Shown one piece after another: positions 1 to 10,143 of a stretch of 64,000 bases of DNA; within the stretch, counting starts at the first letter, position 1, and every line of letters begins with the position of its first letter. Made by a program: the position numbers and the translations under genes. The stretch comes from Alkalimonas amylolytica (lineage in GTDB: Bacteria > Pseudomonadota > Gammaproteobacteria > Enterobacterales > Alteromonadaceae). The notes beneath the pieces were generated by a model that had not been told where the DNA came from, searched no databases, and worked only from the letters and a program-made list of their open reading frames with translations. The stretch covers positions 248,001 through 312,000 of the forward strand of contig NZ_FNRM01000005.1 in the NCBI RefSeq assembly GCF_900107845.1, read 5' to 3'.

Positions 1-306
1 GGTAAAGAACAGTAGCTTGGTGGTCCAGAATGCCGGCAACAGTGGCATGGCGATACAAGCCAGCATCACCATGGTCACGCCAATCATCATGGCGCGCTGA
101 TAGCCAAGGCGTGGCAGCCAGGACGCCAGTAAAAACGACACCACCGCAATCGGTATATCCTTAAACCCTTCCAGCAAACTGGCACTTTCTTTGCTCACCT
201 GAAAGCTGTGAATGACCTGCAAAATCACAGTGCCAACACTGTTTAGCAAGATAGCAAAGACAAAATAGGTCAGCAGTAATGCCATTTTAATGCGCAGATG
301 GTTCAT
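1..306 (-). CDS. MFS sugar transporter, N-terminal part (runs off the left edge)
   Basis: Reading leftward from the ATG at 306, the frame is open to the window edge and encodes about 102 residues. Three hydrophobic segments are visible, starting with MNHLRIKMALLLTYFVFAIL, followed by a short polar link and WLPRLGYQRAMMIG, the usual Gly/Arg loop between helices 2 and 3 of a major facilitator transporter. It is divergent from the GH65 phosphorylase gene, and the shared intergenic region holds a LacI-type operator. A role as inner-membrane importer of maltose or another alpha-glucoside is therefore likely. Family assignment rests on membrane topology and context, since only the N-terminus is present. 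Confidence 0.75.
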   Translation of the reverse strand, partial: MNHLRIKMALLLTYFVFAILLNSVGTVILQVIHSFQVSKESASLLEGFKDIPIAVVSFLLASWLPRLGYQRAMMIGVTMVMLACIAMPLLPAFWTTKLLFFT

Positions 307-394
307 GGTAGTCGTCTCTTTTTATAGTGCGGCAGCTGTGCTACCTGCTGCTTTTTTACCCTGTTTTGCCACTATACACCCAATACATTTGCTT

Positions 395-410
395 TTGCAA
401 TCGATTGCAA
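395..410. promoter_or_regulatory. LacI-family operator between MFS transporter and GH65 genes
   Basis: TTGCAATCGATTGCAA is a perfect 16-bp palindrome with the central CG typical of LacI-family sites. Two near-identical copies lie at 4649-4664 and 4682-4697, next to the LacI-family gene at 3498-4523. I infer that this repressor controls the divergent transporter and phosphorylase genes from here. Directly after the palindrome a further half-site, TTGCAATT, is seen at 411-418. Confidence 0.8.
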
Positions 411-464
411 TTGCAATTTAATTCATTGTATAGTGAGTGCAGAATGGAACAAAAGGTAAGCACT

Positions 465-2801
465 ATGGCAACAAGCACCCCTTTCGCCGGCCCTTTGCAG
501 GTTGATGCCTGGCGGTTGACTGAGCAAGCACTAACACCCGCACAGCCGCTGCTGTGTGAAACCCTGCTGAGCCTGGCCAATGGTTACATCGGTACCCGGG
601 GAACGCTGGAAGAAGGTCTGGCGGGCCAGTCAAGCTGCGAGGGGACTTACTTAAATGGCGTCTACAGCTCGGAGCCCATCCAGTACGGTGAGTCGGCCTG
701 TGGCTTTGCCCGCAACAACCACACCATGCTGCAGGTCGCCAATGGTAAACGCATCTACTGCGAGCTGGATGGTGAGCGCGTAGAACTAAGTGGTGCACTC
801 GAACACCAGCGCAGCCTGGATATGCGCCAGGGCGTGTTGCAGCGCCAATGGCAGTGGCAGAGCAAAAGCGGTAAACGGCTGCTGATCAGCAGCCAGCGAT
901 TGGTTTCAATGCAACATCCTGAATTACTGTGTATTGCTTATCAGGTAACGGCACTGAATTTCAGTGGTGAGATTGCGATCTGCTCTGAACTGGATGCTTG
1001 TTATGCCCCCTTTAGCAAAAAAGACGACCCGCGGGTCGGCGTGTTTTCTATTGCCGATACGCTGAATTTGCAGCAGCAGGGTTTTGCTGCACAACAAGGT
1101 TGGATGTTGCATCAGGTGCATGGCAGTGACTTTGCCGTCTGTGCCATGATGCAGCATGCCTGGCCGGCTGTAGCAAACAACATCAGCCAATTGCAGTTAA
1201 AGCCCGGGGTCTTGTGTGAGCAGGCGCTCTGGTCCTTGCAGCAAGGTGAAAGCGCCAGTCTGACCAAGTGGGTGTTGTATCGTCACCAGAGCGTTGCCGA
1301 CACCACGGATCTGGTGCAGCGCTGTGCCTTGCAGCTGGCCGAACTGAGCCAGCACAGCTTTGCCAGCCTGGCAGCACAGCAGGCCAGCGCCTGTCAGCAG
1401 TTCTGGCAACAGGCCGATGTGCAGATTGAAGGTGATGCGGCGATGCAGCAGGGCATTCGCTTTAACCTGTTCAGTTTGTGGCAGTCGGCCGGTAAGGATG
1501 GCCGCAGCAACATCGGCGCCAAAGGCCTGACCGGGCCGGGCTACGATGGCCATTATTTCTGGGATACCGAAATTTATGTCATCCCCTGCCTGAGCTTTAC
1601 CCAGCCGGCGGTGGCGCGGCAGCTGCTTGGCTTTCGTTATCAGCAGCTGGATGCGGCCAGGCAGCGCGCCCGTGAAATGGCCCACAGCACAGGGGCACTG
1701 TATCCCTGGCGTACCATCGGGGGGGAGGAGTGTTCGGCTTACTTTCCGGCCGGAACCGCTCAGTACCACATCAATGCAGCCATTGCCTACGCCATCCGTT
1801 GTTATTATCTGGCCAGCGATGACTGGCACTTTATGCGCGAGCAGGGCATTGAAATGCTGGTGGAAACCGCCCGGCTCTGGTTGCAGCTTGGCTGTTTCAA
1901 TCCGCGTCGGGATGGGGCTTTTGAAATCCATGGTGTAACCGGGCCGGATGAATACACCGCCATTGTGAACAACAACTTTTACACCAATGCCATGGCGCAG
2001 CTGCATTTACGCTTTGCCGTTGAGATGGCGCAGAAACTTCAGGCCGAAGCGTCAGAGCAGCTGGAGCGCTGGCAGCTCAGTGCGCAGGAACTCGCGTTGT
2101 GGCAGCAAGCAGCCGAGCGGATGTATTTGCCAGTGGATGCGCGTTTGGGCGTGCACCCGCAGGACGACAGCTTTCTGGATAAAAAGCGCTGGGACTTTGC
2201 CGCCACTCCGAACGATAAGTACCCCTTGCTGCTGCATTACCACCCATTGGTGATTTACCGTCATCAGGTGCTTAAACAAGCCGATGTGGTGTTGGCGATG
2301 GTGCTGCTGGATGATGCCTTCAGCCCGGTACAAAAAGCCCGCAACCTGGCGTACTACGAACCCCTGACTACCCACGATTCCAGTTTGTCGGCCTGCATTC
2401 ACAGCATTGCCTGTGCTGAGCTTGGTCAATTGGCTGAGGCGCATGCTTTTTTTGGCGACTCGGCGCGGATGGATCTGGACAACCAGCACGGCAATACCGA
2501 ACACGGCGTGCATATCGCCTGCATGGCCGGTACCTGGCAGGCGTTGGTGTTTGGTTTTGCCGGCCTGCGAAGCCGGTACGATGGGCTGCACTTTGCGCCC
2601 CGTTTGCCGGCGCAATTACCTGGTTTAAATTTCCGGCTCAATTATCGTGGCCGGGTTATTGAGTTTCGGGTACAGCAGGGGCAGGCGCAGTATCAGCTGC
2701 TGACAGGCGAGCCGCTGGTTATTTTCCATGACGGTGAGGCCTTGCAGCTGGCACTGCAGCAACCACGGCAACGGCCGTTATTGGCCGGGGAGGCAGTATG
2801 A
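465..2801 (+). CDS. GH65 alpha-glucoside phosphorylase (maltose phosphorylase-like)
   Basis: The protein has about 778 residues from the ATG at 465, which follows AAAGG at good spacing. Upstream in-frame starts at 327 and 444 lack a ribosome site, and the 327 start would run translation through the operator. GH65 enzymes are cytoplasmic, inverting phosphorolases that split an alpha-linked glucose disaccharide into beta-glucose-1-phosphate and glucose. Visible motifs are GYDGHYFWDTEIY, the aromatic-rich GH65 core, and GVTGPDEYT, which carries the general-acid Glu. The next gene, a beta-phosphoglucomutase, overlaps by four bases and uses exactly this product. Maltose is the likely substrate by context, but GH65 also includes trehalose, kojibiose and nigerose phosphorylases, and the segment PWRTIGGEECSAYFPAGTAQ does not settle which. 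Confidence 0.88.
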   Translation: MATSTPFAGPLQVDAWRLTEQALTPAQPLLCETLLSLANGYIGTRGTLEEGLAGQSSCEGTYLNGVYSSEPIQYGESACGFARNNHTMLQVANGKRIYCELDGERVELSGALEHQRSLDMRQGVLQRQWQWQSKSGKRLLISSQRLVSMQHPELLCIAYQVTALNFSGEIAICSELDACYAPFSKKDDPRVGVFSIADTLNLQQQGFAAQQGWMLHQVHGSDFAVCAMMQHAWPAVANNISQLQLKPGVLCEQALWSLQQGESASLTKWVLYRHQSVADTTDLVQRCALQLAELSQHSFASLAAQQASACQQFWQQADVQIEGDAAMQQGIRFNLFSLWQSAGKDGRSNIGAKGLTGPGYDGHYFWDTEIYVIPCLSFTQPAVARQLLGFRYQQLDAARQRAREMAHSTGALYPWRTIGGEECSAYFPAGTAQYHINAAIAYAIRCYYLASDDWHFMREQGIEMLVETARLWLQLGCFNPRRDGAFEIHGVTGPDEYTAIVNNNFYTNAMAQLHLRFAVEMAQKLQAEASEQLERWQLSAQELALWQQAAERMYLPVDARLGVHPQDDSFLDKKRWDFAATPNDKYPLLLHYHPLVIYRHQVLKQADVVLAMVLLDDAFSPVQKARNLAYYEPLTTHDSSLSACIHSIACAELGQLAEAHAFFGDSARMDLDNQHGNTEHGVHIACMAGTWQALVFGFAGLRSRYDGLHFAPRLPAQLPGLNFRLNYRGRVIEFRVQQGQAQYQLLTGEPLVIFHDGEALQLALQQPRQRPLLAGEAV

Positions 2802-3475
2802 ACGAGCGGATGACGAAGCAGCCTAAGGCTATCCAGGCGATTATTTTTGATCTCGATGGCGTACTGACCGACACTGCCTGGTACCACTACCGTGCCTGGA
2901 AAGCGCTGGCCGATGAACTGGCCGTGCCCTTTACCGAGCAGGATAACGAGCAGCTAAAAGGCGTCGATCGGCTGAACTCGTTGCGCTGGATTGCCCAAAA
3001 GGGCGGCCTGGCGCTAAGCACGGCGGAAGAAGCGCGGCTGATGGCGCAAAAAAATGCCCACTACCTGGAGCTGATCCAGCATATGAGTCCAGCTGATCTG
3101 TATCCGGGGGTACAGCCACTCTTTGCCGCCATCAAAGCCAAAGGCTGGAAGATTGGTCTGGCTTCGGCCAGTAAAAATGCTGCTTTTGTGCTGGACCGGC
3201 TGGGAATTGCAGGTGACTTTAATTATGTCGCCGATGCCAATCAGGTGCAAAACAGCAAGCCCGATCCGGAAGTGTTTTTATTGGCCGCCTCAGGCCTTGG
3301 CGTGGCGCCAGCGCACTGCATTGGAGTGGAAGATGCGGTGGCGGGGATTGAAGCCATTTGTGCCGCTGGTATGCGGCCGGTTGGTATTGGCGAACCCGCA
3401 CGGCTGGTTCAGGCCAGCCTGGTGGTGCCGCAGATAGCGGCGTTATCCATAGCCCAGTTGCAGGCGCTGGCTTGA
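2798..3475 (+). CDS. pgmB: beta-phosphoglucomutase (HAD family)
   Basis: This 225-residue HAD-superfamily enzyme converts beta-glucose-1-phosphate to glucose-6-phosphate through a phospho-aspartyl enzyme and glucose-1,6-bisphosphate. The catalytic motif I is IFDLDGVLTDTA, with nucleophile and acid-base Asp two residues apart. Motif II, GLASASKN, and the later SKPDPEVFLLAA and GVEDAVAGIEA match the beta-PGM subfamily, and length is typical. The start overlaps the GH65 stop as ATGA with GGGAGG just upstream, so the pair is translationally coupled. Together they form the standard phosphorolytic route from maltose-type disaccharides to glycolysis. Confidence 0.92.
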   Translation: MNERMTKQPKAIQAIIFDLDGVLTDTAWYHYRAWKALADELAVPFTEQDNEQLKGVDRLNSLRWIAQKGGLALSTAEEARLMAQKNAHYLELIQHMSPADLYPGVQPLFAAIKAKGWKIGLASASKNAAFVLDRLGIAGDFNYVADANQVQNSKPDPEVFLLAASGLGVAPAHCIGVEDAVAGIEAICAAGMRPVGIGEPARLVQASLVVPQIAALSIAQLQALA

Positions 3476-3497
3476 ATCAAGCCCCGGTTGGCGGCTG

Positions 3498-4523
3498 TTA
3501 CAGCCGTCGTAAACTGGACTGACGGCACAGTAGCTTCACCGCTAGTTGCTCCGACAAGGGTTGCTGGCCTTGCATCCGCGTCAGCAACTGGTTCACCAGG
3601 GCTTTGCCGCCACTCTGGGTGTTTTGCTTCACCGTACTGAGTGATGGCGTGCAATAGGCTGACATGGCAATGTCGTCAAAACCAACTAAGGCGATTTGCT
3701 GCGGAATGGCAATATCATGCTCCAGCAAGGCTTTCATGGCGCCCATGGCAATGGCATCGCTGGCGGCAAAGATGCCGTCCAGTTCTGGCAGGCGGGCGAA
3801 TAGATGCTGCTGAGTTTTCAGATAGCCGTCCTGCGCGGTGAAATCACAGCTCAGCTGCTGCACGGCGTCGCTGGCAATGCCGGCGGCCTGGCAGGCATCC
3901 AGCATGCCCAGATGCCGTTGCTCGATTTCGTTGTGACGGATATCGCCCAGAAACACCAGTTGCCGGCAGCCCTGTGCCAGCAAGTGTTCGGCGGCAAGGC
4001 GGCCACCCTGACGGTTGTCGCTGCCAATGATGGGGTAAGGTTCATCCCCGCTGCGCCCGCCCCATACCACAAAAGGCACCTGGGTCTGAGCCAGCGCTTC
4101 CACCCGGGGATCGTGCTCACCCTGACCAATGATGATCAGGCCATCGGCCCGTTTCGAGTCCAGAAAATAACTGCCCCAGTCTTTGTCATCGCGTTTGCTG
4201 GTAGAGAGCAGCATGTCGTAGCCATGCAGGCTTAGCTCATCGGCAATCACCCCCAGCAATTCCAGCAAAAAGGGATCCGATACCGACTGCTGGGTTTTGG
4301 CATCAAAGGCAATGATCACGGCAATGGTGTAGCTTTTCTGCGTGCGCAGATTACGGGCAGTGGCATTGACCTTGAACTGATGCTCGGTGGCTATCTGCTG
4401 CACTTTTTCCCGTGTGGCCTGGTTGATCACCGGGTTGTTGCGCAGTGCGCGGGAGGCGGTAGACTCGGAAACACCAGCCAGTTTGGCGATGTCGGCCAGC
4501 GTCATCATTTTCTTGTCGTTCAT
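3498..4523 (-). CDS. LacI-family transcriptional repressor of the alpha-glucoside genes
   Basis: The protein has about 341 residues. The N-terminal helix-turn-helix reads TLADIAKLAGVSESTASRAL, followed by the hinge-type sequence and a periplasmic-binding-protein-like effector domain, as in LacI/GalR proteins. I chose the ATG at 4523; a longer reading from a GTG at 4559 adds 12 residues that lie before the canonical HTH and has no better ribosome site. The gene converges on pgmB and diverges from the TonB receptor at 4788. The two operators between them at 4649-4697 suggest control of the receptor and of itself. The inducer is probably maltose or a related glucoside (inferred). Confidence 0.9.
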   Translation of the reverse strand: MNDKKMMTLADIAKLAGVSESTASRALRNNPVINQATREKVQQIATEHQFKVNATARNLRTQKSYTIAVIIAFDAKTQQSVSDPFLLELLGVIADELSLHGYDMLLSTSKRDDKDWGSYFLDSKRADGLIIIGQGEHDPRVEALAQTQVPFVVWGGRSGDEPYPIIGSDNRQGGRLAAEHLLAQGCRQLVFLGDIRHNEIEQRHLGMLDACQAAGIASDAVQQLSCDFTAQDGYLKTQQHLFARLPELDGIFAASDAIAMGAMKALLEHDIAIPQQIALVGFDDIAMSAYCTPSLSTVKQNTQSGGKALVNQLLTRMQGQQPLSEQLAVKLLCRQSSLRRL

Positions 4524-4648
4524 CCGTGCAGGGGATCCATTGCGTTTGTTAGGGGTCACTTGGGTCTAAAACACTACTTTGCCATAAGCGGCCAGGCTCT
4601 GCCAGTCTGACATCAGGCAGAGCCTGGCAAAGGGTAGCATAAAAATAA

Positions 4649-4697
4649 TTACAATCGATTGCAAAAAGTGCTTTCTAGCTATTGCAATCGATTGCAG
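4649..4697. promoter_or_regulatory. paired LacI-family operators before TonB receptor gene
   Basis: TTACAATCGATTGCAA (4649-4664) and TTGCAATCGATTGCAG (4682-4697) each differ by one base from the perfect palindrome at 395-410. Their centres are 33 bp apart, about three DNA turns, so both can be bound on one helix face. They sit 90-140 bp before the receptor ATG and 126-174 bp before the divergent repressor start. Confidence 0.8.
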
Positions 4698-4787
4698 TAT
4701 CGCCTAAGGTAAAAATGCCCGGCCAGAATGACTACTATTTCGCCAGGTAATGGGCACAAGACCCAGTCAACAGGATAGGAGAACCGC

Positions 4788-7052
4788 ATGAAACCCCAAC
4801 TCAACACCCGTTTGTCGGCACTGGCGTTGTTCGTCGCCATGCCATCCGCATTGGCCCTGGCCAATGACAGCGACAACACCGAAGCACCCAGCCAGATAGA
4901 ACAAATTGTGGTGACCGGTACCGCCAGTGGTATGTCCGGTTTACGGGTCGATGCCAGTTATGCCATCACCAATGTGTCGGATGAAAACATCAGCCGGCTG
5001 GCACCCAAAAGTACCGCTGAGCTGCTGACGGCTGTACCGGGGGTCTGGGCGGAAAGCTCCGGCGGTGTGGCGGGTGCCAATGTGTTTGTACGTGGTTTTC
5101 CAAGCACCGGCGATGCGCCTTTTCTCAGCATTCAACTCAATGGCGCTGTGATTTATCCGCCGTCCACCCTGTCGTTTTTAGAGAACTCGTCGATTTTTCG
5201 CCTCGATGAAACCATTCACTTTATGGAAGCGTTGCGTGGCGGCTCCAATCCGGTGATCAGCCATGGTCAGCCCGGCCTGACCACCAATTTCTTATTAAAA
5301 GAAGGCAGCGATGTCACCGAAGGCCTGGTGAAGTACACCACCTCCAGCTATGGCACTCAGCGGCTGGACGGTGTGCTGAGTGGCCAACTGGCCGATCGGC
5401 TGTATTTTATGGCCGGTGGCTACATTCAGCGCTCGGAAGGGCCGCGTAAAACCGGCTTTACCTCGGAGGAAGGCCATCAGTTTACGCTGAACCTGACCAA
5501 AGAGCTGGATAACGGCACCATCAATCTGTACACCCGTCAGACCGATGATCATGGCGTCTGGCATTTGCCGGTACCGCTGAATGTCGATGGCATTGATAAC
5601 TCCTTTACCCAGATTGGCCCGAACAACCGGCTGGCGCGCATTGGCTATGGCCCGGACGGCGATACTCAAAGCTTTGACTTTGGCGATGGCCGCGGCTGGA
5701 AAGGCGGCATTACCGGCGGTAGCATCGATCTGGATTTAAGTGACGACTGGCGCTTGGTGTACCGTTTTAGCCATATCAGCGGCCAGGCCAATACCCTTGG
5801 GCTGGTGCCGGAAGGTGGCCCGGCCCGACTTGGTGATCTCAGTGACATCAATGGCCCGGTAACTGGCGCCGCTACAGGTACGGTGTATGGCGAGGATACC
5901 CGGGTGCAGCAATTGGGCCGCTGGGTGGTACTGAAAGACATCGATGCCTTTACCAATGATCTGGCGCTTAGCCATACCACCGATAACGGCGTCTATACCC
6001 TGGGTTATTTCGACAGTCGCTATTCGGTGAAGGACTGGTGGTCAATAGGCAATCAGGCCTGGCATGTGCTGGCCAAAGGCGGCGAGTTGCTGCAGGGCAT
6101 TGATTGCAACGACAGCCTGCAAAGCTGCAGCTGGAATTACGACATCGACGCCACCGGCGATGGCCATACCCGGGCTTTTTATGCTGCGGCCGAGTACCAG
6201 TTGAATGAGCAATGGCGGGTTGATGGCGGCATTCGCCGCGAAAATCACCAAATCACTTATCTGGTAGATGAAGGGCTGGATGGCAATATCAGCAAAGCGG
6301 TGGATTACGACGAAAGCAAAGTGGCCTGGACGGCCGGTGTGAACTGGATGTGGCAGCGCAATATGGGGATCTTTGCCCGGGTCAATCGTGGTCAGAAAAT
6401 GCCGTACTTCGATGATTTTCGCGATAACTTCGACGCTTTTACCAACGGTGACAAGCTGATCAACGAAATTACCCAGTACGAACTGGGCTACAAATGGGCG
6501 GAGCAAAATTACAGCCTGTACCTCACCGGCTTTATGAACGAAGCCAAAGGCGAGCTGTTTGTGGCGCGCCCCGGAGCTCCGGCTGAAGTGCTGACCACCG
6601 AAGCCTATGGCGTTGAGATTGATTTTAACTACATGGCGCGCAATGGACTGGCGCTAAACCTGAACTCGACCTTGCAGAGCACCGAGATCACCAACCATCC
6701 GGACGAGCTGGTGCTCGGCAACCGTGCCATGCGTCAACCGCGTTGGCAGGCTCGTTTAACACCAAGCTATGGCTTTGACATCGGCGCTATGTTTGCCACC
6801 GTCTATGGCACCCTGGCGGCGGTATCCGATCGTTATGCCGATAACGGCAATACTGTAACCTTAAAAGGTTACAGCAAGATCGATCTGGGCATGCAGCTGG
6901 AAATCAGCGACCAGTTAACGGCACAATTGTCGATCGCCAACCTGACCGACAAAGCCGGTCTGACCGAAGGCGATCCGCGCAACCCAACAGCACCGAATGG
7001 TCGCTACATCATGCCGCGTAGCGCTGAGTTTAGCATCAGCTACCGCTTTTAA
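4788..7052 (+). CDS. TonB-dependent outer membrane receptor, probable alpha-glucoside uptake
   Basis: The 754-residue protein starts at an ATG after AGGAGA. It has a signal peptide ending near ALALAND, a TonB-box-like stretch IEQIVVTGTASG, a plug domain with AELLTAVPGVWAES and NVFVRGFPS, and a beta-barrel ending in EFSISYRF with the C-terminal Phe expected for Omp85 insertion. Such receptors use TonB-ExbBD energy to import large ligands. The plug resembles siderophore-type receptors, but the location between a LacI repressor and its operators, in a locus with GH65 and pgmB, points to maltose or maltodextrin as cargo. No iron-uptake genes or Fur box were noticed nearby. Confidence 0.88.
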   Translation: MKPQLNTRLSALALFVAMPSALALANDSDNTEAPSQIEQIVVTGTASGMSGLRVDASYAITNVSDENISRLAPKSTAELLTAVPGVWAESSGGVAGANVFVRGFPSTGDAPFLSIQLNGAVIYPPSTLSFLENSSIFRLDETIHFMEALRGGSNPVISHGQPGLTTNFLLKEGSDVTEGLVKYTTSSYGTQRLDGVLSGQLADRLYFMAGGYIQRSEGPRKTGFTSEEGHQFTLNLTKELDNGTINLYTRQTDDHGVWHLPVPLNVDGIDNSFTQIGPNNRLARIGYGPDGDTQSFDFGDGRGWKGGITGGSIDLDLSDDWRLVYRFSHISGQANTLGLVPEGGPARLGDLSDINGPVTGAATGTVYGEDTRVQQLGRWVVLKDIDAFTNDLALSHTTDNGVYTLGYFDSRYSVKDWWSIGNQAWHVLAKGGELLQGIDCNDSLQSCSWNYDIDATGDGHTRAFYAAAEYQLNEQWRVDGGIRRENHQITYLVDEGLDGNISKAVDYDESKVAWTAGVNWMWQRNMGIFARVNRGQKMPYFDDFRDNFDAFTNGDKLINEITQYELGYKWAEQNYSLYLTGFMNEAKGELFVARPGAPAEVLTTEAYGVEIDFNYMARNGLALNLNSTLQSTEITNHPDELVLGNRAMRQPRWQARLTPSYGFDIGAMFATVYGTLAAVSDRYADNGNTVTLKGYSKIDLGMQLEISDQLTAQLSIANLTDKAGLTEGDPRNPTAPNGRYIMPRSAEFSISYRF

Positions 7053-7072
7053 GGTGCTTCTCCCCGTACCTG

Positions 7073-7094
7073 GCGCCCTTCGGGGCGCTTTTTT
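7073..7094 (+). terminator. Rho-independent terminator after TonB receptor gene
   Basis: GCGCCC, loop TTCG, then GGGCGC followed by six T. This is a stable tetraloop hairpin 20 bases after the receptor stop codon. It separates the sugar locus from uvrA. Confidence 0.9.
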
Positions 7095-7169
7095 ATTGGC
7101 TTTACAAAGCAAACCAAAGGGGTTTTTGTCACGTTCTGTCTGCATGGCAACTTTGCCGCTCTGCAAAGT

Positions 7170-7189
7170 TAGTGTATATTTGTACAGTT
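7170..7189 (+). promoter_or_regulatory. candidate LexA (SOS) box before uvrA
   Basis: TAGTGTATATTTGTACAGTT fits the gammaproteobacterial LexA consensus CTGT-N8-ACAG with one mismatch (GTGT for CTGT) and an AT-rich centre. It lies 45-60 bases before the uvrA start. In Escherichia coli and relatives uvrA is a LexA target, which supports the call. Confidence 0.75.
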
Positions 7190-7232
7190 TTTAATTGGCC
7201 AACCCGGCTGCCAGCTGCAGGTGACAGAACGC

Positions 7233-10064
7233 ATGGATAAAATTTCGATACGTGGTGCCCGTACCCACAACCTAAAGAACTTTTCGCTCGATATTCCACG
7301 CGATAAATTGATTGTGATCACCGGCTTGTCCGGTTCGGGTAAGTCGTCGCTGGCGTTTGATACCCTCTATGCCGAAGGCCAGCGCCGCTATGTTGAATCC
7401 TTATCCGCCTATGCCCGCCAGTTCCTTAGTCTGATGGAAAAGCCGGATGTCGATCACATCGAGGGTTTGTCCCCAGCCATTTCGATTGAACAAAAGTCCA
7501 CCTCGCACAACCCGCGCTCTACGGTGGGTACCATCACCGAAATTTACGACTACCTGCGGTTGTTATTCGCCCGGGTGGGTGAGCCGCGTTGCCCGGAGCA
7601 TGATGTGCCGCTGGCGGCCCAGACCATCAGTGAGATGGTGGATAAAGTGCTGGCACTGCCGGAAGGCAGCAAAATGATGGTGCTGGCGCCTGTGGTGCAG
7701 GACCGCAAGGGTGAGCACGTTAAGCTGCTGGAAAGCCTGGCGGCGCAGGGTTACATTCGGGCCCGTATTGATGGCGAAATTTGCGACTTAAGCGATCCGC
7801 CCACGCTGGAGCTGCACAAAAAGCACAGCATCGAAGTGGTGATCGACCGCATTAAAGTGCGGGCCGATATCCAGCAGCGGCTGGCCGAATCGCTGGAAAC
7901 TGCCTTGCAGCTCTCCGGTGGTGTGGTGCGGGTGGCCGATATGGACGACCCCAGCAAAGAAGAGCTGGTGTTTTCGGCCAATTTTGCCTGCCCCACCTGC
8001 GGTTATTCAATGACCGAGCTGGAGCCGCGGATGTTTTCCTTCAACAATCCGGCCGGCGCCTGCCCCAGTTGCGATGGCCTGGGGGTGAAGCAATTCTTCG
8101 ATCAGGCCAAAGTGGTCAGCAACCCGGCGCTCAGCCTGGCCGGTGGGGCCATTCGTGGCTGGGATAAACGTAGTTTCTATTACCACCAGATGCTGCTGTC
8201 GGTGGCCGAACATTACGACTTCTCCGTTGATACGCCTTTTGCTGATCTGACGAAAAAACAGCAACAGGCCGTGTTGTACGGCAGTGGCAGCACAGCCATT
8301 GATTTTAGTTACGTCAATGATCGCGGCGATGCGGTGCGTCGGCGCCACCCTTTTGAAGGCATTATTCCGAACATGGAGCGGCGCTACCGCGATACCGAAT
8401 CGAACTCGGTGCGCGATGAACTGGTAAAATACATGGCCAGCCAGCCCTGCCCCAGTTGTAATGGCAGCCGGCTGCGCGAAGAAGCGCGCCATGTTTTTAT
8501 TGGCCAGACCAATCTGCCGATGGTGACCGAGCGCTCGATAGGCGATTGCCTGGATTTTTTCCAGCAGCTCAGCTTAACCGGCCAAAAAGCCAAAATTGCC
8601 GAAAAAGTATTAAAAGAAATTCAGGACCGACTGCGTTTTCTGGTCAATGTCGGCCTGAACTATCTGACACTGTCGCGCAGCGCTGAAACCCTGTCTGGCG
8701 GTGAAGCCCAGCGCATCCGGCTGGCCAGCCAGATTGGTGCGGGTTTGGTCGGTGTGATGTATGTGCTGGATGAGCCTTCGATTGGCCTGCATCAGCGCGA
8801 TAACGATCGTCTGCTCGGCACCCTGACCCATTTGCGCGATCTGGGCAATACCGTCATTGTGGTCGAGCACGATGAAGACGCCATCCGCACCGCCGATCAT
8901 ATTCTGGATATTGGCCCGGGCGCCGGTGTGCATGGCGGCCAGGTGGTGGCACAAGGCACGCTGGAGGACATCAAAGCCTGTGAGTCCTCCATCACCGGCC
9001 AGTACCTCAGCAACAAACGGCGCATTGAAGTGCCGACAGCGCGCACGCCGCTGAGCGACAAGTGGCTGAAGGTGTTAGGCGCCAGTGGCAATAATCTGAA
9101 AGGCGTTGATTTGGCCATTCCCTTTGGCTTGCTGACCTGCATCACCGGTGTATCCGGCTCCGGCAAATCCACCTTAATCAACGACACCCTGTACCGGGTA
9201 GCACACAAGGTGCTGAATAAAGGCGAAGGCAGCGATGCGGCGCCGCATAAAGCCATCGAAGGGCTGGAGCATTTTGACAAGGTTATCGATATCGATCAGA
9301 GCCCGATAGGCCGCACGCCACGTTCCAATGCTGCCACCTACACCGGCATTTTCACCGGCGTGCGTGAGCTGTTTGCCGGTACTCAGGAAGCGCGTTCGCG
9401 TGGTTATCAGGTGGGGCGTTTTAGTTTTAACGTGAAGGGTGGTCGCTGCGAAGCCTGTCAGGGCGATGGTGTGATTAAAGTGGAAATGCACTTTCTGCCC
9501 GATGTCTATGTGCCGTGCGATGTTTGTAAGGGCAAGCGCTACAACCGCGAAACGCTGGAAGTAAAATACAAAGGCAAGAGCATTCACGAAGTGCTGGATA
9601 TGACGGTGGAAGATGCGCTGGCGTTCTTCCAGGCCATTCCGGCCATTAACCGTAAACTGCAAACCTTGATGGATGTGGGGCTGTCGTACATCAAGCTCGG
9701 CCAGTCGGCTACCACCTTATCCGGTGGTGAAGCCCAGCGGGTGAAGTTAGCCCGCGAGCTTAGCAAGCGCGATACCGGTAAAACCCTGTACATTCTGGAC
9801 GAGCCCACCACCGGCCTGCACTTTTACGATGTGCAGCAACTACTGAACGTGCTGCACCGGCTGCGCGATCATGGCAATACTGTGGTTGTGATCGAGCACA
9901 ATCTGGATGTGATCAAAACCGCCGACTGGATTGTCGATTTAGGGCCGGAAGGCGGCAGCGGCGGTGGCGAAATTCTGGTGGCCGGTACGCCGGAGCAAGT
10001 GGCTAAGTGCAAAAAATCTTTTACCGGGCATTATCTGAAGCCGTTGCTTGGGGCGTTGAGATGA
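7233..10064 (+). CDS. uvrA: excinuclease ABC subunit A
   Basis: The 943-residue DNA-damage recognition ATPase of nucleotide excision repair works with UvrB and UvrC. The ATG at 7233 gives [16 protein letters not shown], matching the usual UvrA N-terminus, with CAGGTGA as ribosome site; an in-frame GTG at 7221 is less likely. Two ABC modules are visible. The first has Walker [20 protein letters not shown] and signature [14 protein letters not shown]; the second has [16 protein letters not shown] and [15 protein letters not shown]. Cysteine clusters [24 protein letters not shown] and [10 protein letters not shown] mark the zinc-binding insertions. Length is normal and no lesion is seen. Confidence 0.98.
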   Translation: MDKISIRGARTHNLKNFSLDIPRDKLIVITGLSGSGKSSLAFDTLYAEGQRRYVESLSAYARQFLSLMEKPDVDHIEGLSPAISIEQKSTSHNPRSTVGTITEIYDYLRLLFARVGEPRCPEHDVPLAAQTISEMVDKVLALPEGSKMMVLAPVVQDRKGEHVKLLESLAAQGYIRARIDGEICDLSDPPTLELHKKHSIEVVIDRIKVRADIQQRLAESLETALQLSGGVVRVADMDDPSKEELVFSANFACPTCGYSMTELEPRMFSFNNPAGACPSCDGLGVKQFFDQAKVVSNPALSLAGGAIRGWDKRSFYYHQMLLSVAEHYDFSVDTPFADLTKKQQQAVLYGSGSTAIDFSYVNDRGDAVRRRHPFEGIIPNMERRYRDTESNSVRDELVKYMASQPCPSCNGSRLREEARHVFIGQTNLPMVTERSIGDCLDFFQQLSLTGQKAKIAEKVLKEIQDRLRFLVNVGLNYLTLSRSAETLSGGEAQRIRLASQIGAGLVGVMYVLDEPSIGLHQRDNDRLLGTLTHLRDLGNTVIVVEHDEDAIRTADHILDIGPGAGVHGGQVVAQGTLEDIKACESSITGQYLSNKRRIEVPTARTPLSDKWLKVLGASGNNLKGVDLAIPFGLLTCITGVSGSGKSTLINDTLYRVAHKVLNKGEGSDAAPHKAIEGLEHFDKVIDIDQSPIGRTPRSNAATYTGIFTGVRELFAGTQEARSRGYQVGRFSFNVKGGRCEACQGDGVIKVEMHFLPDVYVPCDVCKGKRYNRETLEVKYKGKSIHEVLDMTVEDALAFFQAIPAINRKLQTLMDVGLSYIKLGQSATTLSGGEAQRVKLARELSKRDTGKTLYILDEPTTGLHFYDVQQLLNVLHRLRDHGNTVVVIEHNLDVIKTADWIVDLGPEGGSGGGEILVAGTPEQVAKCKKSFTGHYLKPLLGALR

Positions 10065-10143
10065 CATTTGAGGGCTGTGGTATCAGCTTGCCTGAAAGGG
10101 CACTGTCAAGCCAACGCTGGCAGTGCTGAAACCTGATGGAGTT

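Noticed and set aside
327-464. N-terminal extension of the GH65 protein (46 residues from a start at 327)
   Set aside because: It would translate through the LacI-type operator, has no ribosome site and is not part of the GH65 family sequence.
1197-2006. long reading frame (269 codons) opposite the GH65 gene, and similar antisense frames opposite uvrA, ccoG, pullulanase and amylase genes
   Set aside because: Their translations lack any domain pattern and mirror the codon bias of the strongly supported genes on the other strand.
10096-10128. inverted repeat GCACTG/CAGTGC after uvrA considered as terminator
   Set aside because: Six-base arms with a long loop and no T-run; too weak to call.
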